A stretch of 64,000 nucleotides of DNA, taken from Granulicella arctica (lineage in GTDB: Bacteria > Acidobacteriota > Terriglobia > Terriglobales > Acidobacteriaceae). Within the stretch, counting starts at the first letter, position 1; each line of letters begins with the position of its first letter. Position numbers and translations under genes: made by a program. The notes under the pieces are model-generated. The model was not told the DNA's origin. It made no database searches and was given only the letters and a program-made list of their open reading frames with translations. Below, one piece after another: positions 26,509 to 34,869 of the stretch. The stretch is taken from NCBI RefSeq assembly GCF_025685605.1, contig NZ_JAGTUT010000001.1, positions 868,001 through 932,000 on the forward strand, read 5' to 3'.

Positions 26509-27558
26509 CTACTCCGGACCGCGCCGTTCCAGGGCAGCCGGCCTCTTGGGCTCCGGCTTCAAAGCATCCCGATTATCAGGCGACGTCGGATGCACCCCAA
26601 AGTCCCACACCCCGAGGTTGATCTCCTTCGGTGAGATGATCTCCATCAGCGCATACTCCCCAAAGCTCAGCGGCGCACGCGGCGTGACCCTCATCCAGTG
26701 GCCGCCCGGCAGAATCTCTGTCATCGTCTCAACAACATCCTCCTGCTGCCTGACCTGCCCAAGCTGGTTGATGTTGAAGCTCGCAACCACCCGCGCACCC
26801 TGCCGAACGTCCACCCGCACCACAACATACTGGCTCTCCGGTGATCCACCTGAGCTATTCCCCCGCCCAACCTGCGCCGCAGAAGCGCCATGCGTATCCA
26901 CCGTCAGCGGAGTCCCGCCCGTCCGAATACCCGAGTCATCTCCCAGCCGCAGGTACAGCGACGGCTGATTCACATGCAGCTGCGCCACCGCCTTCTCCCC
27001 GCGAAGTTGAACAATCTGGTGCGAGGTCGCCATCGGATTCAGCACCGACCGCACCACGCTGTGGCCCGTCGTCTGGTTCAGGTCGCCGGACGACTGCACC
27101 AGCGGGACCAGCTCCGGCACATCCCGGAAGATATCGAGTGCCAGCGCGCTATCCTGCTCCGGCAAACGCAGGTCGGGAGCCACCTCCGGCGTCAGCGATC
27201 GCCGCTCCTCCTCTTCCTTGGCCAACTCCGGATCGATCGTCGGCGGAGGAGCCTGCGAGGCGTCTCCCACCGGAGCATGCCGCTGCTCCCAGCGATGCGT
27301 CGCCTCAAAGTCCACCAGCGCTACCGGAATCTCCTCCGTAGCTCCAGCCCGCTCCGCACTCACAATCAGCACGCGGTCGCCCTGCACCCGGTAGCTCATC
27401 ACGATCTGGTAGCTGCCGTCCTTCAGGATCAGCCGCGTCCGATGCGGTGCCGTATCCGTCGCCGCCTGCTGTGCGCGGGCCGAATTAATTACAAGCACAC
27501 CTGCAAATAGCAGGCCCACCCCGATAGTCTTTTTCCAGATCTGCCACGTCTTAAGCAT
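26509..27558 (-). CDS. Secreted hypothetical protein
   Basis: The 349 residues start with a signal peptide (KKTIGVGLLFAGVLVINSARAQ). A segment RTRLILKDGSYQIVMSYRVQGDRVLIVSA follows, then a Glu/Pro-rich linker and a C-terminal beta-rich domain with VVRVDVRQGARVVASF and WMRVTPRAPLSFGEYALMEI. The last 25 residues are Arg/Pro-rich. The layout is common among acidobacterial secreted hypotheticals, and the C-terminal module may bind polymers, but I cannot assign a role. The ATG at 27558 is well placed for the signal peptide. Confidence 0.7.
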   Translation of the reverse strand: MLKTWQIWKKTIGVGLLFAGVLVINSARAQQAATDTAPHRTRLILKDGSYQIVMSYRVQGDRVLIVSAERAGATEEIPVALVDFEATHRWEQRHAPVGDASQAPPPTIDPELAKEEEERRSLTPEVAPDLRLPEQDSALALDIFRDVPELVPLVQSSGDLNQTTGHSVVRSVLNPMATSHQIVQLRGEKAVAQLHVNQPSLYLRLGDDSGIRTGGTPLTVDTHGASAAQVGRGNSSGGSPESQYVVVRVDVRQGARVVASFNINQLGQVRQQEDVVETMTEILPGGHWMRVTPRAPLSFGEYALMEIISPKEINLGVWDFGVHPTSPDNRDALKPEPKRPAALERRGPE

Positions 27559-27664
27559 TGCGTCTCAATCTTACGATGCGCCCAGGCCCGGCTCGAAACG
27601 CCCGGTCCGCTTGGTCCTTCGACATGAGTGTGCTACACAGTTAATAGCTCCTTTTTAGAAATTA

Positions 27665-28027
27665 GTGCGAAACCTCCTCCAATTCGGCGATAGCTCCCAG
27701 CACCAGTCTCCCCGACTTCGCTGGTTCGCCCTGTTGTCCATCCTCCTCATCGCCATCATGAGCACGGTTCAGGTGAGCCACACGCACGACCTTCTGCCGC
27801 GGCTGTCGACCTCGCATTCAAGCGCTCCGGTGCCCGATACAGGTCCTGATCACTGCCCACTCTGCGTGGCCATGCACTCCGCTCTGCCCGCCACGCTGCA
27901 GAACACCCCCGAGCCAGTCCTCCTCATCCATGTCCTCGATTCCACTGCAGCCGATGCCGAGCGCATCTTCCGCTGGCGCTTCCAGCTCGCCAGCCGGCCA
28001 CCACCCGCGGACCTCCCCCGCGCGTAG
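27665..28027 (+). CDS. Small membrane-anchored protein with HCPLC motif (DUF2946-like)
   Basis: The 120 residues from GTG 27665 contain one N-terminal helix (ALLSILLIAIMSTVQVSH) and a periplasmic stretch with HTHD and GPDHCPLCVAMH. Small proteins with a CPxC pattern just upstream of TonB-dependent receptors often relate to metal, especially copper, handling; that is inference here. The start lacks a good ribosome site, and an ATG further in could be used. It precedes the large receptor by 147 bases on the same strand. Confidence 0.6.
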   Translation: MRNLLQFGDSSQHQSPRLRWFALLSILLIAIMSTVQVSHTHDLLPRLSTSHSSAPVPDTGPDHCPLCVAMHSALPATLQNTPEPVLLIHVLDSTAADAERIFRWRFQLASRPPPADLPRA

Positions 28028-28174
28028 TCCCTGCAGGTTTTCAGGAAGCAGCAAGACCCAGACCCACACCAGCAGCCTTCCTCGACACACAGTTTCAGCC
28101 TGTACATGCCGTGTAAAGCACGCACCCCTGCCTTTCAGCACAAAGCTCCCCACGGAGCCGACAGGAGTCAGCAG

Positions 28175-30883
28175 ATGTACCGACCGTCCAGATTTAGCCT
28201 CGTAGCCCTCTTCGCCGCACTCATTCTCATATTCGCCCCGGGCCTCGTCGCGCAGGGAACCTCCGGCAGCGTCACCGGAACCATCACCGACGTCACCACC
28301 GCCCTCGTCCCCGGGGCCACCGTCCAGATCGCCAACTCCGTCACCGGCTACACCCGCACCACCACCGCCGACGCCAACGGCCAGTATCACTTCTTCAACG
28401 TCCCCTTCAATACCTACCGCATTACCGTCACGAGTGCCGGGTTCCAGTCCACCAGCATCAGCATCACCGTTAACTCCGTCGTTCCCCTCAACTCGCTCAT
28501 CAAGCTGGACGTGCAGGGCAGCAACACCAGCGTCACCGTCATCGACACCGGCTCCGACCTTGTCGAGAACGACTCCACCTTTCACACCGACATCGATCGT
28601 TCCATCATCGACAAGCTCCCGCTTGAGAGCGCCTCCTCCTCGCTCAGCTCCCTCGTCACCCTCGCTTCACCCGGCGTCTCAGCCGATTCAAACGGTCTCT
28701 TCCACGGCCTCGGCGACCATGCCGAAAACTCCTTCTCCGTCGACGGCCAGCCCATCACCGACCAGCAAAGCAAGGTCTTCTCGAACCAGCTTCCCTCCGA
28801 GGCCGTCCAGTCCCTCGAAGTCATCGACGGCGCACCACCGGCCGAGTACGGCGACAAGACCAGCCTCATCATCAAGGTCACCACCCGTTCCGGCCAGGGC
28901 GTCCTCAAGCCAACCGGCAGCCTCAACTTCGCCTACGGAACCTTCGGCTCCACCAACGCCGGTGGCCAGCTAGCCTACGGCGGACAAAACTGGGGCAACT
29001 TCACCTCGGTCAGCGGCCTCAACACGGGTCGCTTCCTCGACCCCAATGAGTTCGTCGTCCTCCACGACAAGGGCAATCAGCTCAACCTCTTCGATCGCGT
29101 CGATTTCCAGTTCAACGACAAGGATTCCATCCACACTAACCTCCAGTACACCCGCTCCTGGTTCCAGACCCCCAACGCCTTCGATAACCTGAACGTCGGC
29201 GTAGTCGATCCCCTGCAAGGAAACCTCGTCGGCCAGACCGATCAGCGCTCCAAGATCCAGACCTTCGACATCGCCCCCACCTACACCCGCGTCCTCTCCG
29301 ACGCGGCCGTCTTCAACTTCGCTCCCTTCATCCGCCGCGACGGCTTCAACTACTACCCCAGCAAAAACGCCTTCGCCGACCTCGGCCCCATCCAGCAGGA
29401 GACCGTCGGCCAGCAGCGCTCCCTCACCAACGCCGGCGTCCACTCCGATGTCTCCTACGTCAAGGGCATCCACAACATCAAGGTCGGCGGCGTCTACGAG
29501 CAGACCTTCCTGCGCGAGAACGACCAGATTGGCCTCGTCGATCCCGCCATTAACGCGCCCTGCCTCAACGCCGACGGCTCCCCCAACCCCACCAGCACCA
29601 CCGCCACCTGCGCGCCCACACACATCAACCCGGCCTACAACCCCGTCCTCGCGCCCTACGATCTCACCCGTGGCGGCGGCACCTACAGCTACCACGGTCA
29701 GACCGACGTCAAGCAGCTGGCCCTCTACGCGCAAGACCAGATCACCGTCGGGAACTGGCTCTTCAACGTCGGCATCCGCGGAGACTTCTACAACGGTCTC
29801 GCCATCCAGCGTCAGGCTGAGCCCCGCGTCGGAGGCTCTTACAACGTCAAGAAGACCGGCACCGTCCTCCGCGTCTCCTACGCCCGCAGCATGGAAACCC
29901 CCTTCAACGAGAACCTTGTCCTCTCCACCAACGGCTGCCTCGACCCCGTCATTCAGGGTGTCTTCCAGACCCTCGGCTCCTGCGTTGCCGCACCCTTCAA
30001 CCCCGGCTTCCGCAACGAGTTCCACGCTGGCCTCCAGCAGGCCTTCGGCAAGCACCTTGTCTTCAGTGGCGACTACATCTGGAAATACACCCACAACGCC
30101 TACGACTTCTCTGTCCTCGGCAGCACCCCCATCACCTTCCCCATCGAGTGGCATAACTCCAAAATTCCCGGCTTTGCCGCCCGCGTCAGCGTTCCCGAAA
30201 CCCACGGCCTCAGCGCCTTCATTGTCTTCTCCTCCGTCGCCGCGCGCTTCTTCAACCCGCAGGTCGGCGGCGTAGGCGCAACCCCCGGCGTAGTCGGCTC
30301 CACCCTGCCCTTCCGCATCGACCACGACGAGAAGTTCAATCAGACCACCCACCTCCAGTACAACCTGCCCTTCCGCAAGACCATGTGGATCGGCTACAAC
30401 TGGCGCTTCGACTCCGGTCAGGTCGCCGGATCGGTTCCCTGCTACAACATCACCGGCAGCAATACCGGCTGCGGTGGAACCTCGATCACCCTCCCCAACG
30501 GTCAGCCAGGCATCCAGCTCAGCCAGCTCACGCCCGACCAGCAGTTCCAGGCTGGTCTCACCTGCGACGGCGTCAAGGCGACTCCAACCTCAGGCTTCGC
30601 CTCCTGCGACGCGACGGGCCTGACCTCCAATCTCGTCAAAATCCCCACCATCAACAGTGAGAACGACGACACCAACCCGCCCCGCATCGCACCCCGCAAC
30701 CTCTTTGACCTCGCCATGGGTGAAGACAACCTCTTCCACACGGATAAACGTCGCGTCGGACTTCGCGTGACAGCGGTCAACCTCGCCAATAACTACGCTC
30801 TCTACAACTTCCTATCAACCTTTTCGGGAACCCACTACGTCTCCCCAAGAACCGTGACCGGCGAACTCACCTACAACTTCTAA
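28175..30883 (+). CDS. TonB-dependent receptor (Oar-like) with carboxypeptidase-regulatory N-terminus
   Basis: Outer-membrane beta-barrel transporter energised by TonB. From ATG 28175, with CAGGAG upstream, a 902-residue protein begins with signal peptide FSLVALFAALILIFAPGLVAQ. Then comes a carboxypeptidase-regulatory-like domain (SGSVTGTITDVTTALVPGAT to YRITVTSAGFQ, about residues 27-110), a plug region (GLGDHAENSFSVDGQPITDQ, SLEVIDGAPPAEYGDKTS) and a long barrel ending in GELTYNF with terminal Phe. This is the acidobacterial Oar-like class, thought to import plant-derived polymers or metals; the substrate is unknown. The HCPLC protein upstream may be its partner. Confidence 0.9.
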   Translation: MYRPSRFSLVALFAALILIFAPGLVAQGTSGSVTGTITDVTTALVPGATVQIANSVTGYTRTTTADANGQYHFFNVPFNTYRITVTSAGFQSTSISITVNSVVPLNSLIKLDVQGSNTSVTVIDTGSDLVENDSTFHTDIDRSIIDKLPLESASSSLSSLVTLASPGVSADSNGLFHGLGDHAENSFSVDGQPITDQQSKVFSNQLPSEAVQSLEVIDGAPPAEYGDKTSLIIKVTTRSGQGVLKPTGSLNFAYGTFGSTNAGGQLAYGGQNWGNFTSVSGLNTGRFLDPNEFVVLHDKGNQLNLFDRVDFQFNDKDSIHTNLQYTRSWFQTPNAFDNLNVGVVDPLQGNLVGQTDQRSKIQTFDIAPTYTRVLSDAAVFNFAPFIRRDGFNYYPSKNAFADLGPIQQETVGQQRSLTNAGVHSDVSYVKGIHNIKVGGVYEQTFLRENDQIGLVDPAINAPCLNADGSPNPTSTTATCAPTHINPAYNPVLAPYDLTRGGGTYSYHGQTDVKQLALYAQDQITVGNWLFNVGIRGDFYNGLAIQRQAEPRVGGSYNVKKTGTVLRVSYARSMETPFNENLVLSTNGCLDPVIQGVFQTLGSCVAAPFNPGFRNEFHAGLQQAFGKHLVFSGDYIWKYTHNAYDFSVLGSTPITFPIEWHNSKIPGFAARVSVPETHGLSAFIVFSSVAARFFNPQVGGVGATPGVVGSTLPFRIDHDEKFNQTTHLQYNLPFRKTMWIGYNWRFDSGQVAGSVPCYNITGSNTGCGGTSITLPNGQPGIQLSQLTPDQQFQAGLTCDGVKATPTSGFASCDATGLTSNLVKIPTINSENDDTNPPRIAPRNLFDLAMGEDNLFHTDKRRVGLRVTAVNLANNYALYNFLSTFSGTHYVSPRTVTGELTYNF

Positions 30884-30894
30884 TGCTCCGGCTG

Positions 30895-30926
30895 GAACTC
30901 ACGTCTCGCTTCTGGGACGTGGGTTC
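30895..30926 (+). terminator. Hairpin after the TonB receptor gene
   Basis: GAACTCACGTC pairs with GACGTGGGTTC (eleven pairs, one T-G) around a ten-base loop, starting 12 bases after the stop codon. There is no T run, so it may stabilise the 3' end or act with Rho. Confidence 0.45.
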
Positions 30927-31000
30927 TGCCGACTACTGACCTCTCCCGCTGGCAAACGATGCAGGCACCACCGCATCTATTCCTACAGCAGGAGAGACCC

Positions 31001-31267
31001 ATGAAGAAGCTGTTGCAACTCGTCGCCCTCACCCTCCCTTTGACCTTCGCAGCCACGACCTTCGCAGCCACGACCTTCGCTCAAACCAACACCCAGACCA
31101 CCACCGAGACGAAGAGCGAACTGAAGCAGGATCAGAAGACCGACAAAGCCCAGGCCAAGGCCGATAAAGCCCAGCGCAAAGCGCTCAACACCAAGCAGCA
31201 GAAGAAAGCCGACAAGGCGCAGGACAAGGCCAACCGGGAAGCCGATAAACCCGTCACTCCGCAGTAG
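31001..31267 (+). CDS. Small secreted Lys/Ala/Asp-rich protein
   Basis: The 88 residues from ATG 31001 have AGGAG eight bases upstream. The signal peptide is KKLLQLVALTLPLTFAATTF, and its end contains a 15-base tandem duplication that repeats TFAAT. The mature part is highly charged, with recurring DKAQ and AKADKAQ units (about residues 45-80) predicted to be helical or disordered. It is one of many small secreted repeat proteins in this group, with no assignable function. Confidence 0.65.
   Translation: MKKLLQLVALTLPLTFAATTFAATTFAQTNTQTTTETKSELKQDQKTDKAQAKADKAQRKALNTKQQKKADKAQDKANREADKPVTPQ
31046..31075 (+). repeat. 15-base tandem duplication inside a signal peptide
   Basis: TTCGCAGCCACGACC occurs twice back to back and is followed by the first five bases of a third unit. 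It adds five residues to the signal region of the small charged protein without shifting the frame. Confidence 0.85.
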
Positions 31268-31268
31268 C

Positions 31269-31304
31269 ACTGTCAACTCTTTGCGGAGCCAGGGCAAAGA
31301 CAGT
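31269..31304 (+). terminator. Hairpin after the small charged protein gene
   Basis: TCTTTGC and GCAAAGA form a seven-pair stem around nine bases, extended by ACTG/CAGT across a bulge. It lies immediately after the stop and before the MerC-like gene. There is no T run. Confidence 0.4.
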
Positions 31305-31374
31305 CAGGAAGAAAGTATCAAGCTTTTCTGACCTCCCGCCGACCCGGACCTGTGCTCATCGCAGAGGAGTTCCA

Positions 31375-31830
31375 ATCTCAATCCCAAATCATTCCCCCAT
31401 CCACGTAGCGCGATTCCGCAGCCACGCCGACGTCGCAGGCGCAACAGCCTCCACAATCTGCCTGATCCATTGCCTGTTGACGCCCGTCGTCATCAGCCTC
31501 TTTCCGGACATAATCCCCTACCTGCCCGGCGATACCTCGTTCCATCGCCTGCTCGCCGTGGCTATAGTTCTGATCGGACTGGCCGGTTTCATCCCCGGCT
31601 ATCTCACCCACCGTCGCAAGCCACTCCTCGCGCTGGTAGCCACTGGCATCGCCCTCATTCTCGCCGTAGCTTGGACCGGCGAAGGCCTCAACCGCACACT
31701 CGAGCTAGCCCTAAGCGTAAGCGGCTCCTTGCTCCTCGTCGTCGCCCACCTGGTCAACCGGAGCTTCTGCCGTCAGTGCCGCTCCTGCAGCAACCCCACC
31801 CAACCCTGCACCACCACCTCAATCAGGTAG
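31375..31830 (+). CDS. MerC-like membrane protein, non-canonical or lost start codon
   Basis: The reading frame matches the MerC family: HADVAGATASTICLIHCLLT at the first helix with its Cys pair, then VVISLFPDIIPYLPGD, H-R-L, helices 2-4 with PGYLTHRRKPLLAL, and a Cys-rich tail SFCRQCRSC. MerC members take up mercuric ions or, in many chromosomal cases, have unknown roles. No ATG, GTG or TTG occurs in frame from the preceding stop (31246) until TTG at 31477, which falls inside helix 1 and would remove the Cys pair. GAGGAG at 31364-31369 lies five bases before ATC at 31375. I take that as the likely original or actual start, giving 151 codons. Confidence 0.6.
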   Translation: MSIPNHSPIHVARFRSHADVAGATASTICLIHCLLTPVVISLFPDIIPYLPGDTSFHRLLAVAIVLIGLAGFIPGYLTHRRKPLLALVATGIALILAVAWTGEGLNRTLELALSVSGSLLLVVAHLVNRSFCRQCRSCSNPTQPCTTTSIR

Positions 31831-31890
31831 CTCAGCCACAAAACACAGGGTGACCCATCCTTTGCAGCCGGACCCCAAAGGGTGGGATCG

Positions 31891-32040
31891 AAAGCTGCCT
31901 GTTTGACAAACCCGCCCTTCCACGACCCCACCGATGCCGACGCAGAGCGCGTACCGTCACACAGCCCTCCAGCCTAAGTACCCAGCTAACTCACCTGTTA
32001 TGAATATTTTGGTACTTAGGTAGGGGGGAGGGGGGTACTA
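31891..32040 (+). repeat. Convergent-gene intergenic element, copy A
   Basis: It starts AAAGCTGCCTGTTTGACAAA. After a C-rich spacer it has a perfect ten-base inverted repeat CCTAAGTACC / GGTACTTAGG (31973-31982 and 32011-32020) around TTATGAATATTTT, then a G-rich tail ending just before the stop codon of the minus-strand gene. Copy B is at 56637-56787 and a divergent copy C at 4915-5030. Confidence 0.8.
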
Positions 32041-32043
32041 GCT

Positions 32044-32814
32044 TTATCGCGGCCCCGTACCGGCGTAACCAATCTGCACCGGATACATCGGAAACGGCTT
32101 CGCCTTGCCAAACTGCACAGTACTCTTCGTGATCCGATTCAAAATCGGTGTGCTGTTCGAAGCAAAATACCAGACCAGAAAATGATTGTTCCAGTTCGTC
32201 CCGATGCCCATCGTAAAGATGCGCAAAGCTCGCGCAGACTGCGCATCAAGTCCCTGCAATGGCTGACCTTGCGATGCAGCAACATGCACCATCTGCGATC
32301 CAATCGTGTAGCGCGCAGGAGTCATCATCGGATGCATTCCAGGCAATCGATATACGATCCCGGCCATTCCCTCCTGCAAATCCTTCGGCATCGTCTTTTC
32401 CGGCAGCATGCATTCAACGTTCAACTCCGCCAGCATGATCGTCGCCGCAGGCGGAACGCGAATCGTCACCTGAGTGCTGCGATCAAAGTCACCCTTAGCC
32501 TGCGCATCCGGTGTAACCTCCGAGCCAGGAAGCTCGAGCAACAGCTTCGGTCGCAGGCATTTCGTAACCGCTGCAAGCTGCGGATCTTCGTCCGCCTGAA
32601 CGCCGAAAAGGTAGAGATGATCATCCTGCACCGCAATCTTCGGCTCTCGTTCCACCAGATCGCTTGGATAGCTGAAGTGCAGGTTAAGCTGATCGTTACT
32701 CCACTCCTTCAAAGCAGGCGTCTGCGCAAATCCAGAGAGCGTTAAACCAGCCGCAGCAAGGACCAATCCAACAACGCGCAGCCCTTCAGTAGACCACCTT
32801 ACTTTCGCTTCCAT
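32044..32814 (-). CDS. Secreted hypothetical protein downstream of cysS
   Basis: The 256 residues carry an N-terminal signal segment (GLRVVGLVLAAAGLTLSGFAQ). The mature domain starts with WSNDQLNLHFSYPSDLV, reminiscent of a fold seen in many secreted bacterial proteins that contain a YPxxF/L-type strand. It also has MLAELNVECMLPEKT and a C-terminal VQFGKAKPFPMYPVQIGYAG. No catalytic residues are evident. The start overlaps the cysS end by 16 bases, with AAGGA nine bases upstream, so it is probably co-transcribed with cysS. Confidence 0.7.
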   Translation of the reverse strand: MEAKVRWSTEGLRVVGLVLAAAGLTLSGFAQTPALKEWSNDQLNLHFSYPSDLVEREPKIAVQDDHLYLFGVQADEDPQLAAVTKCLRPKLLLELPGSEVTPDAQAKGDFDRSTQVTIRVPPAATIMLAELNVECMLPEKTMPKDLQEGMAGIVYRLPGMHPMMTPARYTIGSQMVHVAASQGQPLQGLDAQSARALRIFTMGIGTNWNNHFLVWYFASNSTPILNRITKSTVQFGKAKPFPMYPVQIGYAGTGPR

Positions 32815-34280
32815 CGAACACCGTCCTTGCCGTCCTCGAGCATAATACCCTTAGCCAGCAGTTCGTTCCGTATGGAATCTGCACGGGCGAAGTTCCGTGT
32901 CTTCTTGGCCTGCGTCCGCTCCGCAACCAGCGCGTCAATATCCGCATCGCCGAACGCCAGCGTCTCGACCAGCGAAGCATCCGCCTCTTCGATCCGACCT
33001 TCCGCCTCAGCCCACGTCAGCGCCGCGCGTGTAATCTCTGCATCTCGATCCTCCAGCACCGCAAACACGCCGTCAAACAGCGCCAGCGCCTTCAGAATCT
33101 CCACCACATTCCCAGCTCGCAGCGTCCCTGAATCCGCAGCCGAATTGGCTGCGCGCACCAAATCGAAGATCGCCGCTCGCGCCTCAGCCGTATTCAGATC
33201 GTTCGCCAGCGAAGCCGTATAGTCCGTCGAAGCCTTCGCCGTAGCCGCAGCAATCTCCGGATCAAGTCCCTCCGGAAAGCCGCCCTTCTTCATCCGCTGG
33301 TCAAACGTCCGCAACCGATCCACAGCGTTCGTCGACTCAGTCAATCCATCGAACGTGAAGTTCATCTGGTGTCGATATGGAACCGAAATCAGCAGGAACC
33401 GAATCGCCGAAGCGCGATAACCCTTCAGCAGCAGGTCGCGCAGCGTATAGAAGTTGCCCTCCGACTTCGACATCTTCTTCCCCTCAACCAGCAGGAAGCG
33501 CACATGCATCCAGTGCCGCGCGAAGGTCTTGCCCGAAGCCGACTCCGACTGTGCAATCTCGTTCTCATGGTGCGGAAACATCAGGTCTTCGCCGCCCGCA
33601 TGCAGGTCGAACGAGTCCCCAAGGAACTTCATCGCCATCGCCGAACACTCGATGTGCCATCCAGGACGACCCTTGCCAATCGACGTATCCCAACTCGGCT
33701 CCGCGCCTTTCACGGCCTTCCACAACGCAAAGTCTCGCGCCGCATCCTTCTCGTACTCGTCCACATCGACACGAGCGCCGTCCTCAATATTCTCAAGGTC
33801 CTTCTTCGACAGCTTCCCGTACTCCGGAAAACGGCTCAGCCGGAAATACCAGCTTCCATCCTCCGTCTGATACGCAATATCCTTTGCCGCCAGCTTCTCG
33901 ATCAGCGTCACCATCTCTGGAATCGCCTCAGTCGCATGAGCAATCTGCTCCGGTCGTTCGACTCCAAGCGCGTCCATATCCTCGAAGAACGCCCTCTCGA
34001 ACTTCGCCGTATACTCCGCGATCGGCTGTCCCGCGTTCCCTGCATTGCGGATGATCTTGTCATCCACATCGGTCACGTTCATCACATGCTCGATCGCCAT
34101 TCCCTGCTGCCGCAGAAAGCGACGCAGCACATCCACATGCAGAAACGTCCGGAAGTTCCCGATATGCCCATAGTCATAGACCGTCGGTCCACACGCATAC
34201 ATGCGTAGCGCAGGAGCACCAACAGGCGTAAGCGCCTCAATCGTTCCACTGAGAGTATTGAAGAGTTCCATCACCGCCAC
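32799..34280 (-). CDS. cysS: Cysteinyl-tRNA synthetase
   Basis: Class I synthetase charging tRNA-Cys. The zinc/HIGH region reads YACGPTVYDYGHIGNFRTF (Cys30 is a zinc ligand), followed by VDVLRRFLRQQG, NVTDVDDKII, WHIECSAM, DLHAGGEDLMFPHHENEIAQSE and the KMSKS loop GKKMSKSEGNFYT. The C-terminal domain ends VRWKRK. Length 493 residues; an ATG at codon 4 is an equivalent start. It faces the small membrane-protein gene across a 163-base divergent gap. Confidence 0.97.
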   Translation of the reverse strand: MAVMELFNTLSGTIEALTPVGAPALRMYACGPTVYDYGHIGNFRTFLHVDVLRRFLRQQGMAIEHVMNVTDVDDKIIRNAGNAGQPIAEYTAKFERAFFEDMDALGVERPEQIAHATEAIPEMVTLIEKLAAKDIAYQTEDGSWYFRLSRFPEYGKLSKKDLENIEDGARVDVDEYEKDAARDFALWKAVKGAEPSWDTSIGKGRPGWHIECSAMAMKFLGDSFDLHAGGEDLMFPHHENEIAQSESASGKTFARHWMHVRFLLVEGKKMSKSEGNFYTLRDLLLKGYRASAIRFLLISVPYRHQMNFTFDGLTESTNAVDRLRTFDQRMKKGGFPEGLDPEIAAATAKASTDYTASLANDLNTAEARAAIFDLVRAANSAADSGTLRAGNVVEILKALALFDGVFAVLEDRDAEITRAALTWAEAEGRIEEADASLVETLAFGDADIDALVAERTQAKKTRNFARADSIRNELLAKGIMLEDGKDGVRWKRK

Positions 34281-34443
34281 TGCGCTTTAGTCCCGACGCA
34301 GCCAGCGCAGAAGCGCGGTGCCGTCTATTTCGTATGAATTCTCCTTCGATTCTAGCCTGTGCCCGTCCCGTAGAAGCACGCCTCTCACATTCACGTGCCA
34401 GATCGAAACCATTTTGCTACGATGTGCGCAATCGAGGTGCGTG

Positions 34444-34869
34444 ATGAGCCATCCACCCGGGCCCCCACAACCAGGCAAGGACGAGAAAGTCCCACCGCCG
34501 CCATCATGGTTCGACCGTCACTCTATCCTGAGCATCCTGATTCAATTGGTCGCACTTGCGGTCTTTGCCGCAGTTACCATCTTTCTCTGGATCATCGGCG
34601 CGGGGAAGTACGCCGCGTGGCCCGGTGGCTTGTTCATTGGACTTCTCGTCACCATGATCACGACCCCGGGCCACAATGCCTTCAGCCAAGCCGCATCTGC
34701 GGAACCGCACCCATCGCCTCATCCGCAAACTCCCCTGCCAAAAATCGCGGCCAGGCAGCGGCGGCGATCATCGCAGCATTATCAGTCGACATTCCAACCG
34801 AAGGAAACGCCACCGGCAACCCACGCTTCAGACCCTCACCCAGAAACCGCTCCCGCAGCTCCCGATTAG
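34444..34869 (+). CDS. Small membrane protein, convergent overlap with tsaD
   Basis: From ATG 34444, with GAGGTG upstream, a 141-residue protein starts MSHPPGPPQPGKDEKVPPPP. Two hydrophobic helices follow (ILIQLVALAVFAAVTIFLW and GGLFIGLLVTMITT), then a polar, Pro/His/Arg-rich tail. The tail coding overlaps the last 188 bases of tsaD on the other strand, so the tail composition may simply reflect antisense tsaD. The helices and ribosome site support the first half. No function is assignable. Confidence 0.6.
   Translation: MSHPPGPPQPGKDEKVPPPPSWFDRHSILSILIQLVALAVFAAVTIFLWIIGAGKYAAWPGGLFIGLLVTMITTPGHNAFSQAASAEPHPSPHPQTPLPKIAARQRRRSSQHYQSTFQPKETPPATHASDPHPETAPAAPD

Noticed and set aside
28970-30352. 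460-codon open frame antisense to the TonB receptor
   Set aside because: The composition (Gly, Val, Glu, Asp) is that of an antisense shadow; the plus strand has signal peptide, plug and barrel.
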